A stretch of DNA of 64,000 bases. Origin: Streptomyces sp. CNQ-509. Lineage in GTDB: Bacteria; Actinomycetota; Actinomycetes; Streptomycetales; Streptomycetaceae. The stretch spans positions 2,549,501 to 2,613,500 of the forward strand of contig NZ_CP011492.1 in assembly GCF_001011035.1 (NCBI RefSeq), written 5' to 3'. Both the position numbers and the translations under genes were made by a program. Positions 8,061 to 15,783 of this stretch are shown in pieces. Under the pieces are notes generated by a model. It did no database searches. It was not told the DNA's origin and was given only the letters and a program-made list of their open reading frames with translations. Positions within the stretch are counted from its first letter, which is position 1. Each line of letters starts with the position of its first letter.

Positions 8061-9272
8061 ATGCGTAGCGAACTGCTGGCCGACGATGCGTGGGCCCTCC
8101 TCCGCGGGGGGCGAAGGGCCGTGCTGGGGCTGGCGGGCGCGCCCGGGGCCGGGAAGTCGACGCTGGCCCGCGCGCTCGTCGCCGCGCTGCGCGCGCGGCA
8201 CGGGGCCGGCGCCGCCGCATACGTGCCGCTCGACGGCTTCCACCTCTCCAACGCCCAGCTCGACCGCCTCGGCCTGCGCGACCGCAAGGGCTCCGAGCCG
8301 AGCTTCGACGCCGCCGGCTACGCCGCCCTCCTGCGCCGGCTCGCGGAGGAGCCCGGCGCCGAGGTGTACGTGCCGGACTTCGACCGCGCGCTGGACGAGC
8401 CCGTCGCCGCCCGGCACCACGTCCCGCCCGGCACCCGGCTGATCGTCACCGAGGGCAACTACCTCGCCTGCGACCTCCCCGGCTGGCGCGCGGCGCGGGA
8501 GCTGATGGCCGAGGTCTGGTACGTCGACGCCCCCGACGCGGTACGCGACGCCCGGCTGATGGCGCGGCACGTGGGCTTCGGCCGTACCGCCGCCGCCTCC
8601 CGCGCCTGGATCGACGCCAACGACGCGCCCAACGCGGAGCTGGTGAAGGCGTCCCGCGGGCGGTGCGACCGCGTGGTGGCGGCGGACGACCCGGCCGCGG
8701 GCCCCGCGGAAGCCGCGGACGCCCCCGGCCACCCGCCCGGCGACGTCCTCGTCGTCAGCGGGCCGCCCGGGGCGGGCAAGACCACCGTCGCCCGGCTCCT
8801 CGCCCGGGAGGCAGAACCCAGCGTCCACCTCCACACCGACGACTTCTGGGCCTTCATCGCCCGCGGCGGCATCGCCCCCTACCTCCCCGCCGCCCGGCGC
8901 CAGAACGAGACCGTCGTCGCCGTCGCCGCGGGCGCCGCCGCCCGGTACGCCGCCGGCGGCTACCGCGTCGTGCTCGACGGCGTCGTCGGCCCCTGGTTCG
9001 TCGACGCCTACCGCGCCGCCGCCCGCGCCGCCGGCGTCCCACTGCACTACGTCGTCCTGCGCCCCGACGAGCCGACGGCCCTGGCCCGCGCCACCGCCCG
9101 CACGGGACCCGACGCGCTGACCGACCCCGGGCCGGTACGGGCGATGCACCGGGAGTTCGCCGACCTCGGCCCGTACGAGACCCACGCGCTGGACACCGGC
9201 GGCCAGCCGCCCGAGGCGACCGCCGCCGCCGTGCGCGACGCCGTCGCGGCCGGTACGTACCGCCTCGGCTGA
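8061..9272 (+). CDS. Fused double P-loop kinase: uridine kinase/PanK-like domain plus second nucleotide kinase-like domain
   Basis: 403 aa. Residues 1-210 form a nucleoside/pantothenate-kinase-like domain: Walker A GAPGAGKST at about 26-34, YVPLDGFHLSNAQL, and a lid-like RDARLMARHVGFGR. A Pro/Ala linker follows. Residues 230-403 form a second P-loop kinase with Walker A GPPGAGKTT at about 233-241, HTDDFWAFI and a late Arg-containing lid. The first domain resembles the stand-alone actinobacterial nucleoside/nucleotide kinase family of about 210 aa, so this looks like a fusion of two phosphotransferases. Substrates are not identifiable. It lies between two tRNA genes on the opposite strand. Confidence 0.8.
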   Translation: MRSELLADDAWALLRGGRRAVLGLAGAPGAGKSTLARALVAALRARHGAGAAAYVPLDGFHLSNAQLDRLGLRDRKGSEPSFDAAGYAALLRRLAEEPGAEVYVPDFDRALDEPVAARHHVPPGTRLIVTEGNYLACDLPGWRAARELMAEVWYVDAPDAVRDARLMARHVGFGRTAAASRAWIDANDAPNAELVKASRGRCDRVVAADDPAAGPAEAADAPGHPPGDVLVVSGPPGAGKTTVARLLAREAEPSVHLHTDDFWAFIARGGIAPYLPAARRQNETVVAVAAGAAARYAAGGYRVVLDGVVGPWFVDAYRAAARAAGVPLHYVVLRPDEPTALARATARTGPDALTDPGPVRAMHREFADLGPYETHALDTGGQPPEATAAAVRDAVAAGTYRLG

Positions 9273-9296
9273 AGGCACACGGACACGCGGACACGC

Positions 9297-9328
9297 GCAG
9301 AGCCCGGGCCTTCCGGCCCGGGCTCTGC
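9297..9328. terminator. Perfect hairpin between kinase gene and tRNA-Lys
   Basis: GCAGAGCCCGGGCC at 9297-9310 and its exact complement GGCCCGGGCTCTGC at 9315-9328 enclose the tetraloop TTCC. It lies 9 bp beyond the tRNA-Lys 3' end and 25 bp after the kinase stop, so it can end transcripts from both sides. Confidence 0.85.
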
Positions 9329-9336
9329 GGGGTGCG

Positions 9337-9410
9337 TACGCCGCCAGGGACTCGAACCCCGGACCCGCTGATTAAGAGTCAGCTGCTCTAACCAACTGAG
9401 CTAGCGGCGC
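9337..9410 (-). tRNA. tRNA-Lys(CUU)
   Basis: The minus strand folds as GCGCCGC acceptor, D arm with TAGCTCAGTTGGTTAGAGCA, anticodon loop containing CTCTTAA (anticodon CUU), T arm CGGGGTTCGAGTCCCTG, acceptor GCGGCGT and discriminator A. The gene is 74 nt. The first acceptor pair is G-U; CCA is not encoded. Confidence 0.95.
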
Positions 9411-9458
9411 AGGTCGTCTTGGACGACGCCGTCAAGCATACCGGCTCCGCGGGGGTGC

Positions 9459-10565
9459 TCAGGCACCGTCCGCGAGCCGGACGACCCGGCCCTCCGCCGC
9501 CGAGCGGCGGGCCGCCTCCAGCACCCGCAGCGTCGCCGCGGCCTCCGCGGCGGTGACCGGCGGGGGCGTGCCGGTGCGCAGGGCCTCGACGATGCCCGCG
9601 TAGTACGCGGGGTAGGCGCCGGGCAGGGTGGGCACCGGTTCGCCGCCGCCGGTGAGCGGGGACTCCCCCGCGCCGAGGCGGCCCCATGCGGACTCCGGCT
9701 CCGCGCCCCAGGTCCCGTCCCCGTCCCCCGGGCGGCGGCCGTCGCGCAGCGCCGCCTCCTGCGGGTCGAGCCCGTACTTCACGTAACCCGCCCGGCTGCC
9801 CAGCACCCGGAAGCGCGGCCCGAGCTGCGGGGCCATCGCGGTCATCCACAGGTGCGTACGGACGCCCCCGGCGTGCGCCAGCGCGACGAAGTCGTCGTCG
9901 TCCACCACCGAGCCCGCCCGGCGGGCGTCGGACTCGGCGTAGACGGAGGTCACCGGGCCGAAGAGGGTCAGCGCCTGGTCGACGAGGTGGCTGCCCAGGT
10001 CGTACAGCAGCCCGCCGACGTCCGCCGGGTCGGCGGAGTCGCGCCAGCCGCCGCGCAGCGCGGGGCGCCAGCGCTCGAAGCGGGACTCGAAGCGGTGGAC
10101 GTCGCCGAGGGAGCCGTCGGCGAGGAGCGCGGCGAGGGTGCGGAAGTCGTTGTCCCAGCGGCGGTTGTGGAAGGCGGAGAGGAGCAGCCCGCGGGCGTCG
10201 GCGAGGGTCGCCAGTTCCTCGGCCTCGGCGGCGGTGGCGGCCAGCGGCTTGTCCACGACGACGGGCAGACCGGCCTCCAGCGCGGCGGTGGCCAGCGGCA
10301 CGTGGGTGCGGTTGGGGGAGGCGACGACGGCGAGGTCGAGGCGGTCGGCGCGGGCGAGGAGGTCGTCGGCGGTGGCGACGGTGGTGGCGTCCGGGTACGC
10401 GGCGCGCACCTGCTTCTGCCGCTCGGGGTCGCCGGTGACGACGGTGTCCAGGACCAGCCCGTCCGTGGCCGCGACCAGCGGGGCGTGGAAGACGGACCCG
10501 GCGAGTCCGTAACCGAGGAGACCGACGCGCAGGGGGGTGCCAGGGGTGCCATCCATGGCCGTCAC
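9459..10565 (-). CDS. Gfo/Idh/MocA-family oxidoreductase
   Basis: 368 aa. The N-terminal Rossmann domain has VGLLGYGLAGSVFHAPL, with the NAD(P) motif GYGLAG, and VVDKPLAATAAEAEEL, where the EKP-type Lys of the family appears as DKP. The C-terminal domain carries GGLLYDLGSHLVDQAL, whose Asp and His are the usual catalytic neighbours. It would oxidise or reduce a sugar, inositol or related polyol. The first codon is GTG 10565; an in-frame ATG three codons later (10556) is an equally possible start. It is monocistronic, so the substrate stays unknown. Confidence 0.88.
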   Translation of the reverse strand: MTAMDGTPGTPLRVGLLGYGLAGSVFHAPLVAATDGLVLDTVVTGDPERQKQVRAAYPDATTVATADDLLARADRLDLAVVASPNRTHVPLATAALEAGLPVVVDKPLAATAAEAEELATLADARGLLLSAFHNRRWDNDFRTLAALLADGSLGDVHRFESRFERWRPALRGGWRDSADPADVGGLLYDLGSHLVDQALTLFGPVTSVYAESDARRAGSVVDDDDFVALAHAGGVRTHLWMTAMAPQLGPRFRVLGSRAGYVKYGLDPQEAALRDGRRPGDGDGTWGAEPESAWGRLGAGESPLTGGGEPVPTLPGAYPAYYAGIVEALRTGTPPPVTAAEAAATLRVLEAARRSAAEGRVVRLADGA

Positions 10566-10729
10566 TCAACCACACGGCCCGCGGCGGGCCGGGGGCGGGC
10601 GGGGGGTTGGCGTGCGCTGTCCGTACGGCCCGGGGGTTGCCCCGGACGGGCGTCATGCGGCCGGGGCGTTGGGCCGTTCGGAGCCGCCTCGCCGCTCGCC
10701 GGTACGGGGACCGTGGCACGGTCGCGAGC

Positions 10730-11929
10730 ATGGGACCGCGCTCCGCATTCGCCGTCACGGCCGCCGCCGCAGCCCTCTTCCTCTGTCCCGTGCCCCCTGC
10801 CGCGGCGGCGCAGGAGCCGCCGCCGGGACGGGCGTTCGCGCCGCGCTGCGGCGACCCCGGGGCCGGGCACTTCCCCGTGCGGACGGAGCTGCACGGCGAC
10901 GGCGCCGCGCTCCGGGCCGGGGGCGCACGGGGTGGGCTGACGCTGCGGCTGCACAACGCCTCGGCCGGGGCCTGCCGCGACGTGCACCCCGTGGCCGTGG
11001 TCGGCCACGAGGCCGGCGGGCGGCTGCGGCCGGGGGACGTCCGGCTGGAGTTCCACGACGAGCGGACGCGGCGCTGGCGGTCGGTGGCGTTCGAGCGGAC
11101 GGGCGGGGACGAGAGCGCGGGGGTGTTCGCGGGCGGCTCCCGCGGCTTCGCGCTGCGGGCGGGCGAGAGCCGGGAGGTGAGGCTGCGGATCGGCTTCGCG
11201 AAGGGCGCACCGACGGGGCGGGTGACGGTGAACGTGACGACGGTGCAGCGGCGCGGGGACGACGGCGAGTGGGTGGGGCAGTCGAAGGACTACGAGACGG
11301 GCATCGAGGGGGGACGGCGGTGCTGCGGCGAGACGGGGAACCCGGAGGAGGAGGCGACGAAGCGCCCCGCGGAGCCGCGGGAGGGCGCGACGCCGGAGCG
11401 CCCACGGCACCGGGCCGGTCCGCCGGGGGCGAGGGAGAGCGGGGGCCCGGAGAGACGGGAGCCCCGGGCGGAGACCGGCCCGCCGGAAGCGCCTGGCGCG
11501 CGGGGCGCGCAGGGGACGGGAGCGCCGGGGACACCGGGGTCTTCGGGAGCACCGGGAACGCCCGGGAGCCCGGCGGCACCTGGCGTTCCGGCAACACCGG
11601 GAGCGCCCGAGAGCCAGGCGGCACCGGAAGCGCCGGGCACACCGCCGGGAACGGTAACTCCAGGTACGCCGGGCTCCGTACCGTCACCGGGTACGCCGCC
11701 CACGCCCCCGGCACCGAAGGGCGCCCCCGTACCGCGGTGGCCCAACGGCGCACCGCCTGCCCCGCCCCGGCTCCCCGGTGCGGCCCCCATGCCGGAGAGC
11801 CTGGCGGCTACGGGCGGTGGGGCAACAGCCGCGGCCGCCGCGGCAACCGGCTCGCTCCTCCTCGGCACCGCCCTCGTCCTCACCACCCACCGCCGACGCC
11901 GTCCCCCGAGAACCCCACCCGCCCTCTGA
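10730..11929 (+). CDS. Secreted collagen-like wall-anchored protein with LAxTG-type sorting tail
   Basis: 399 aa from ATG 10730, chosen because a classical signal peptide (RSAFAVTAAAAALFLCPVP, cleavage near AAAAQE) starts there. Residues 30-220 form a globular, probably beta-rich domain with cysteines. From about residue 240 to 345 the chain is Pro/Gly/Ala-rich with many Gly-x-Pro and GAPGTPG units, collagen-like in composition. The C-terminus has LAATG at 358-362, a hydrophobic helix and a run of arginines, which is a sortase sorting signal. LAxTG is typical of class E sortase substrates. A class F sortase is encoded 1.6 kb downstream. Function unknown; a surface adhesin or hyphal coat role is inferred. 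Confidence 0.72.
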   Translation: MGPRSAFAVTAAAAALFLCPVPPAAAAQEPPPGRAFAPRCGDPGAGHFPVRTELHGDGAALRAGGARGGLTLRLHNASAGACRDVHPVAVVGHEAGGRLRPGDVRLEFHDERTRRWRSVAFERTGGDESAGVFAGGSRGFALRAGESREVRLRIGFAKGAPTGRVTVNVTTVQRRGDDGEWVGQSKDYETGIEGGRRCCGETGNPEEEATKRPAEPREGATPERPRHRAGPPGARESGGPERREPRAETGPPEAPGARGAQGTGAPGTPGSSGAPGTPGSPAAPGVPATPGAPESQAAPEAPGTPPGTVTPGTPGSVPSPGTPPTPPAPKGAPVPRWPNGAPPAPPRLPGAAPMPESLAATGGGATAAAAAATGSLLLGTALVLTTHRRRRPPRTPPAL

Positions 11930-12026
11930 CCTCCTCCCCCGCTCTTCTCCCTCCGCCCCCTCAGTACCGCGGCTCCTGCGTCTAGGCTGGTGACCCCGTT
12001 CCCGAGGCACCGGTTGGAGAGAGCAG

Positions 12027-12806
12027 ATGGCGGAGCGCATGCCGGTCGAGTCGTGGCTGACGGACATGGACGGGGTGCTCATGCACGAAGGCATCCCGAT
12101 CCCCGGCGCCGACGCCTTCATCAAGCGGCTGCGCGACTCCGGCAAGCCCTTCCTCGTGCTCACCAACAACTCCATCTACACCCCCGGCGACCTGCACGCC
12201 CGCCTCTCCCGCATCGGTCTCGACGTGCCCGTGCAGAACATCTGGACCTCCGCCCTCGCCACCGCCAAGTTCCTCGACGACCAGCGCCCCGGCGGCACCG
12301 CGTACGTCATCGGCGAGGCCGGCCTCACCACCGCGCTGCACGACCACGGCTACGTCCTCAGCGACCACCGCCCCGACTACGTCGTCCTCGGCGAGACCCG
12401 CACGTACAGCTTCGAGGCGCTGACGAAGGCCATCCGGCTGATCGAGAACGGTGCCCGCTTCATCGCCACCAACCCGGACCAGACCGGCCCGTCCACCGAG
12501 GGCCCGCTGCCCGCGACCGGCGCCGTCGCCGCGCTCATCACCAAGGCGACCGGCAAGGAGCCGTACTTCGTCGGCAAGCCGAACCCCCTGATGATGCGCG
12601 CCGGGCTCAACCAGATCGGCGCCCACTCCGAGTCGACCGCGATGATCGGCGACCGGATGGACACCGACGTGCTGGCCGGTCTCGAGGCGGGCATGGAGAC
12701 CTATCTGGTGCTGACCGGGCTCACCCGGGCGGACCAGGTGGAGCGCTTCCCGTACCGGCCGTCCCACATCGTCGACTCGATCGCCGACCTGGTCACGCTC
12801 ATCTGA
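12027..12806 (+). CDS. HAD-IIA family hydrolase (NagD-like phosphatase)
   Basis: 259 aa. Motif I is LTDMDGVLMHEG with the nucleophile and acid aspartates, motif II is VLTNNS, and the last motif is IGDRMDTDVLAGLEAGM for Mg binding. The cap region between them fits subclass IIA, as in NagD and 4-nitrophenyl phosphatases. It would dephosphorylate a small sugar or nucleotide phosphate in the cytoplasm. The start at ATG 12027 follows GGAGAGAG. It has no obvious operon partner. Confidence 0.9.
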   Translation: MAERMPVESWLTDMDGVLMHEGIPIPGADAFIKRLRDSGKPFLVLTNNSIYTPGDLHARLSRIGLDVPVQNIWTSALATAKFLDDQRPGGTAYVIGEAGLTTALHDHGYVLSDHRPDYVVLGETRTYSFEALTKAIRLIENGARFIATNPDQTGPSTEGPLPATGAVAALITKATGKEPYFVGKPNPLMMRAGLNQIGAHSESTAMIGDRMDTDVLAGLEAGMETYLVLTGLTRADQVERFPYRPSHIVDSIADLVTLI

Positions 12807-12947
12807 CCCGGCGCGCGCGGCCGCCGCGGGCAGGCCCGCACCCCGCCGTTCGGGTGGGCGCCGCCCGGTTCGGCGTAGTGCCGCCGCCGTGCGGATGCGC
12901 GGGGCGCGCGGGTCGCGACCCTGGGAGTGAGAACTCCCGGAGGTCCC

Positions 12948-13547
12948 ATGCGCCCGGTCCGTGTCTGCCTCGCCGCCGTGCTTCTGCTGACGGGCGGCGG
13001 CGCCGTCTCCTGTGCCACCGACGCGTTCGCGCAGGGCGAGGTGACGGTGACCCCGTACCGCGTGCAGCGCGGCGACCCGGTCCAGGTGAGCACCGGCGCC
13101 TGCCGCGGCGACTTCGCCTCGGCGACCTCGGAGGCGTTCGAGGCGCCGGTGAACCTGCGGCCGGAGAACTTCGGCGGGCTCACCGGCCGCGGGAAGATCA
13201 AGTGGACCGCGCGGGCCGGCACGTTCCCGGTGTGGGTCGACTGCGACGGCGGCAAGCGGGTGGCGCGCGGCCGAGTGGTCGTGGAGGAACGGCACCAGCG
13301 TCCGGAGCACTGGAAGAACAACTGGCACCACGAGCCCTGGTCTCCGGTGACCGCGGGCGGCGGCGGCACGGCGAAGAAGACGGACCCGGCGCAGGCACAG
13401 GAGCAGGGAAAGAACGGCTCCGTGCCCGTCCTGCCCCTCGCCCTCGTCGGCGGCGGCGCGGCGGTCCTGGCGCTCTCCTTCGTACGCCGCCGGACACGCG
13501 CCGCCGCGTCCCGCGGCCCGGACGGCGGCACCCCCGAGGACCGCTAG
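12948..13547 (+). CDS. Secreted, membrane-tethered hypothetical protein upstream of sortase
   Basis: 199 aa from ATG 12948, with GGAGG five to ten bases upstream. It has a signal peptide (VRVCLAAVLLLTGGGAVSC), a beta-rich domain of about 100 residues (VTVTPYRVQRGDPVQVSTG), a Lys/Gln linker and a C-terminal membrane helix (VPVLPLALVGGGAAVLAL) with an Arg-rich tail. No exact LPxTG is seen, so anchoring may be by the helix alone. The TAG stop lies against the ATG of the sortase frame, so the two are likely an operon. Proteins of this shape often precede class F sortases in Streptomyces; function unknown. Confidence 0.7.
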   Translation: MRPVRVCLAAVLLLTGGGAVSCATDAFAQGEVTVTPYRVQRGDPVQVSTGACRGDFASATSEAFEAPVNLRPENFGGLTGRGKIKWTARAGTFPVWVDCDGGKRVARGRVVVEERHQRPEHWKNNWHHEPWSPVTAGGGGTAKKTDPAQAQEQGKNGSVPVLPLALVGGGAAVLALSFVRRRTRAAASRGPDGGTPEDR

Positions 13548-13724
13548 ATGAATGAGCCCGATCACCCGTCGTTCGCCCGCAGGGCGGGCGTTGGGGCGTC
13601 TGGTGCGTGCGATTGCAAGGCGGAGGGTCGACCGCATAGGGGGCCTCTTCGGCCGATCCCGACAACGCAGCGAGCGTGCGTGCCAGGCGTCGCGGCGCAG
13701 GCGGGGGATCGGAGTCATTCATCT
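13546..13724. mobile_element. MITE-like 179-bp element with terminal inverted repeats at the 5' end of the sortase gene
   Basis: The ends AGATGAATGAGCCCGATC (13546-13563) and GATCGGAGTCATTCATCT (13707-13724) are 18-bp inverted repeats differing at two positions. The inner flanks are also partly complementary, so the whole piece could fold into a long hairpin. Inside there is no conserved protein. The left end supplies the AG of the upstream TAG stop and the ATG of the sortase frame. Sortase homology begins only after the right end. No clear target-site duplication is visible. It is read as a non-autonomous insertion; the parent transposon family is not identified. Confidence 0.55.
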
Positions 13725-14360
13725 GGGCCCGCCCGCCGCCCGGGTCTCGTCACCGCCGCCGCCTGGGCCGTGCTCCTGCTCGGCCTGGCGCTCTGGGGCC
13801 GCGACCTCCGCGAAGGGGACGGCGGCGGCGCGGTCTCCGACGGCGCCGCCGCCGCGCAGGTGCTGCGCGACGGGCCCCCGGCGGCCCGCCCGTTGCCCGG
13901 CTCGGTGCCCGCGGGCGTCGCGGTGCCGTCGGTGGGGGTCGAGGGCCCGGTGATCAGCCGCGGGCTCGACGGGGACGGCGCGGTGGCGGCGCCGCCGTTC
14001 GGGAACGCGAACGAGATCGGCTGGTACCGCGGCGGCGCGCGGCCCGGCGCGGCCGGCGTCGCGGTCTTCGTCGGGCACATGGACACCCGCGCCAGGCCGG
14101 CGGTGTTCTACCGCCTCGGGGACGTGCGCCCCGGCGAGGAGGTCACGGTGACGCGCGCGGACGGCAGGACCGCGGTGTTCACGGTGGAGCGGGTGGAGAC
14201 CGTCGCCAAGGACGACTTCGACGCCCAGCGCGTCTACGGGCAGCACAAGCGCGGCCGGGCCGAGATCCGCCTGCTCACCTGCGGCGGCGCGTACGAGTCG
14301 ACGGCCAGGAGCTACACGGGCAACCTGGTGGTCTCCGGCTATCTCACGCAGGCGCAGTGA
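13548..14360 (+). CDS. Class F sortase with an element-derived N-terminus
   Basis: 270 codons. Residues 1-59 (Cys- and Arg-rich, no similarity to sortases) are encoded by the inverted-repeat element. From residue 60 the protein is an ordinary class F sortase: a membrane helix (TAAAWAVLLLGLALWG), then a beta barrel with catalytic His in VFVGHMDTR, Cys in RLLTCGGAY and Arg in STARSYTGNL. It should cleave sorting signals and link surface proteins to the wall. The true initiation codon is uncertain: ATG 13548 and GTG 13679 lie inside the element, and GTG 13767 lies within the membrane helix. Its stop overlaps the convergent bcp gene by 17 bp. Confidence 0.82.
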   Translation: MNEPDHPSFARRAGVGASGACDCKAEGRPHRGPLRPIPTTQRACVPGVAAQAGDRSHSSGPARRPGLVTAAAWAVLLLGLALWGRDLREGDGGGAVSDGAAAAQVLRDGPPAARPLPGSVPAGVAVPSVGVEGPVISRGLDGDGAVAAPPFGNANEIGWYRGGARPGAAGVAVFVGHMDTRARPAVFYRLGDVRPGEEVTVTRADGRTAVFTVERVETVAKDDFDAQRVYGQHKRGRAEIRLLTCGGAYESTARSYTGNLVVSGYLTQAQ

Positions 14361-14823
14361 CGTCGAGATCCTTGAGGAGCTTCGCGACATGACCGGTGGC
14401 CTTGACGTTGTACAGCGCCCGCTCGACCTTGCCGTGCTCGTCGACGACGACGGTGGAGCGGATGACGCCGGTCACCGTCTTGCCGTAGAGCTTCTTCTCG
14501 CCGAAGGCGCCGTACGCCTCCAGCACCGCCTTGTCGGGGTCGCCCACGAGCGTCACCTTCAGCGACTCCTTCTCCCGGAACTTCGCCAGCTTGGCCGGCT
14601 TGTCGGGCGAGACGCCGATGACGTCGTAGCCGGCGGCGGCGAGCACGTCGAGGTTGTCGGTGAAGTCGCACGCCTGCTTGGTGCAGCCCGGGGTGAGCGC
14701 GGCCGGGTAGAAGTAGACGATGACCTTGCGGCCCCGGCGGTCGGCGAGGGACACATCCTTGCCATCCGCGTCGGGCAGGGTGAAGTCGGGGGCGGTGTCG
14801 CCGGGCTGCAGTCGCTCGCTCAT
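14344..14823 (-). CDS. bcp: Thioredoxin-dependent thiol peroxidase (Bcp/PrxQ peroxiredoxin)
   Basis: 159 aa from ATG 14823. The AhpC/TSA fold shows GDTAPDFTLPDADG at the start and PAALTPGCTKQACDF, with the peroxidatic Cys and, five residues on, the resolving Cys typical of alpha-helix-2 two-cysteine PrxQ. It reduces hydroperoxides using thioredoxin. The 3' end overlaps the sortase stop region, so the genes converge. Confidence 0.93.
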   Translation of the reverse strand: MSERLQPGDTAPDFTLPDADGKDVSLADRRGRKVIVYFYPAALTPGCTKQACDFTDNLDVLAAAGYDVIGVSPDKPAKLAKFREKESLKVTLVGDPDKAVLEAYGAFGEKKLYGKTVTGVIRSTVVVDEHGKVERALYNVKATGHVAKLLKDLDVTAPA

Positions 14824-14925
14824 GATGCTTTCCCTACTCCTCGGTGCGGGGCGGATGTCGCACCCGAGCGTAACGGCTGACAGACTGTCGAAAAGCAGAC
14901 GGACGGCGAGGACGGAGGCACCGCG

Positions 14926-15270
14926 GTGTCGGACGGCAGGACTCCCGCGCAGATCGAGGCGGACATCGCCCGCCGGCGGCAGGATCTCGCCGCGACGCTC
15001 GACGAGATCTCGCTGCGGGTGAGCCCCAAGAACCTGGTGGACGAGGCCAAGGCCCGGACGAAGGGCGCGGTCGACCGCACGGCGGGGCAGGCGTTCGTGG
15101 TCGCGAACCGCGCCGTCGACAGCGCCCGCGGCGTGCTGGTCTCGCCCGACGGCGGCCCCCGGATGGAGCGCATCGTTCCGGTCGCGGTGACCCTGGTGGC
15201 GGTGGCCGGGCTGCTGGCGCTGGGATCGCGCCGGCCCGGGAAGTACCGGGGCAGGCGACGGCGCCGTTAG
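14926..15270 (+). CDS. DUF3618 domain membrane protein
   Basis: 114 aa from GTG 14926. The N-terminal DUF3618 helix-hairpin has RTPAQIEADIARRRQDLAATLDEI, followed by an amphipathic stretch, one membrane helix (IVPVAVTLVAVAGLLAL) and an Arg-rich end. The family is common in actinobacteria and its function is unknown. It is divergent from bcp and 22 bp upstream of the GroES-like gene, so co-transcription is likely. Confidence 0.85.
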   Translation: MSDGRTPAQIEADIARRRQDLAATLDEISLRVSPKNLVDEAKARTKGAVDRTAGQAFVVANRAVDSARGVLVSPDGGPRMERIVPVAVTLVAVAGLLALGSRRPGKYRGRRRRR

Positions 15271-15292
15271 CGGCGCGGGTACCGTCGAGTCC

Positions 15293-15628
15293 GTGAATAC
15301 GCCCGACGACAAGCTGCCCATCCGGATGCTCCACGACCGGGTGCTCGTCCGTACCGACTCCGCGGAGGGCGAGCGCCGGTCGAGCGGCGGCATCGTCATC
15401 CCCGCGACCGCGGCCGTGGGCCGGAGGCTGACCTGGGCCGAAGTGGTGGCCACGGGGCAGAACGTGCGGACGGTCGAGCCGGGGGACCGGGTGCTGTTCG
15501 ACCCGGAGGACCGCGGCGAGGTCGAGGTGCGGGGCGTGGGCTACGTGCTGCTGCGCGAGCGCGACCTGCACGCGGTCGCCTCGGAGCGGCTGGAGGGCAC
15601 CGAGGACTCGACCGGCCTGTACCTGTAA
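15293..15628 (+). CDS. GroES-like co-chaperonin (Cpn10 family)
   Basis: 111 aa from GTG 15293. The Cpn10 fold is clear: PIRMLHDRVLVRTD at the start, SSGGIVIPATA in the mobile-loop/roof region, GDRVLFDPEDRGEVEV and YVLLRERDLHAV at the end. It is an extra GroES homologue, not next to groEL, so it may serve a specialised or regulatory role. A hairpin follows its stop. Confidence 0.85.
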   Translation: MNTPDDKLPIRMLHDRVLVRTDSAEGERRSSGGIVIPATAAVGRRLTWAEVVATGQNVRTVEPGDRVLFDPEDRGEVEVRGVGYVLLRERDLHAVASERLEGTEDSTGLYL

Positions 15629-15641
15629 CGCCCCCCCTCAA

Positions 15642-15660
15642 CCGCCTCCGGCAGAGGCGG
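15642..15660 (+). terminator. Hairpin after the GroES-like gene
   Basis: CCGCCTC at 15642-15648 pairs with GAGGCGG at 15654-15660 around a 5-nt loop, 13 bases after the stop. It would separate this unit from the riboswitch-controlled exporter. Confidence 0.5.
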
Positions 15661-15708
15661 CACGGGCACCCACGCGGCCTTCTCCCGCGGCTTGCTACGG
15701 TGGGAGGA

Positions 15709-15750
15709 ACCCGACGAGACGCGCCGTACCGGGTCACGCAAAGACGACGC
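15709..15750 (+). promoter_or_regulatory. Guanidine-III (ykkC-III) riboswitch
   Basis: The leader contains CCCGACGAG, CGCGCCGTACCGGGTCA and AAAGACGACGC in order, closely matching the conserved pseudoknot core of guanidine-III riboswitches (CCGGACGAG, GCGCCGUACCCGGUCA, CAAGACGGCGC). It ends 33 bases before the ATG of a SugE/Gdx exporter, and the GGAGG ribosome site at 15771-15775 lies just downstream. Guanidine binding would raise exporter translation. Recognised by motif and context. Confidence 0.85.
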
Positions 15751-15783
15751 ACCCCCGTCAGTCCGACTACGGAGGTCCGTCTC

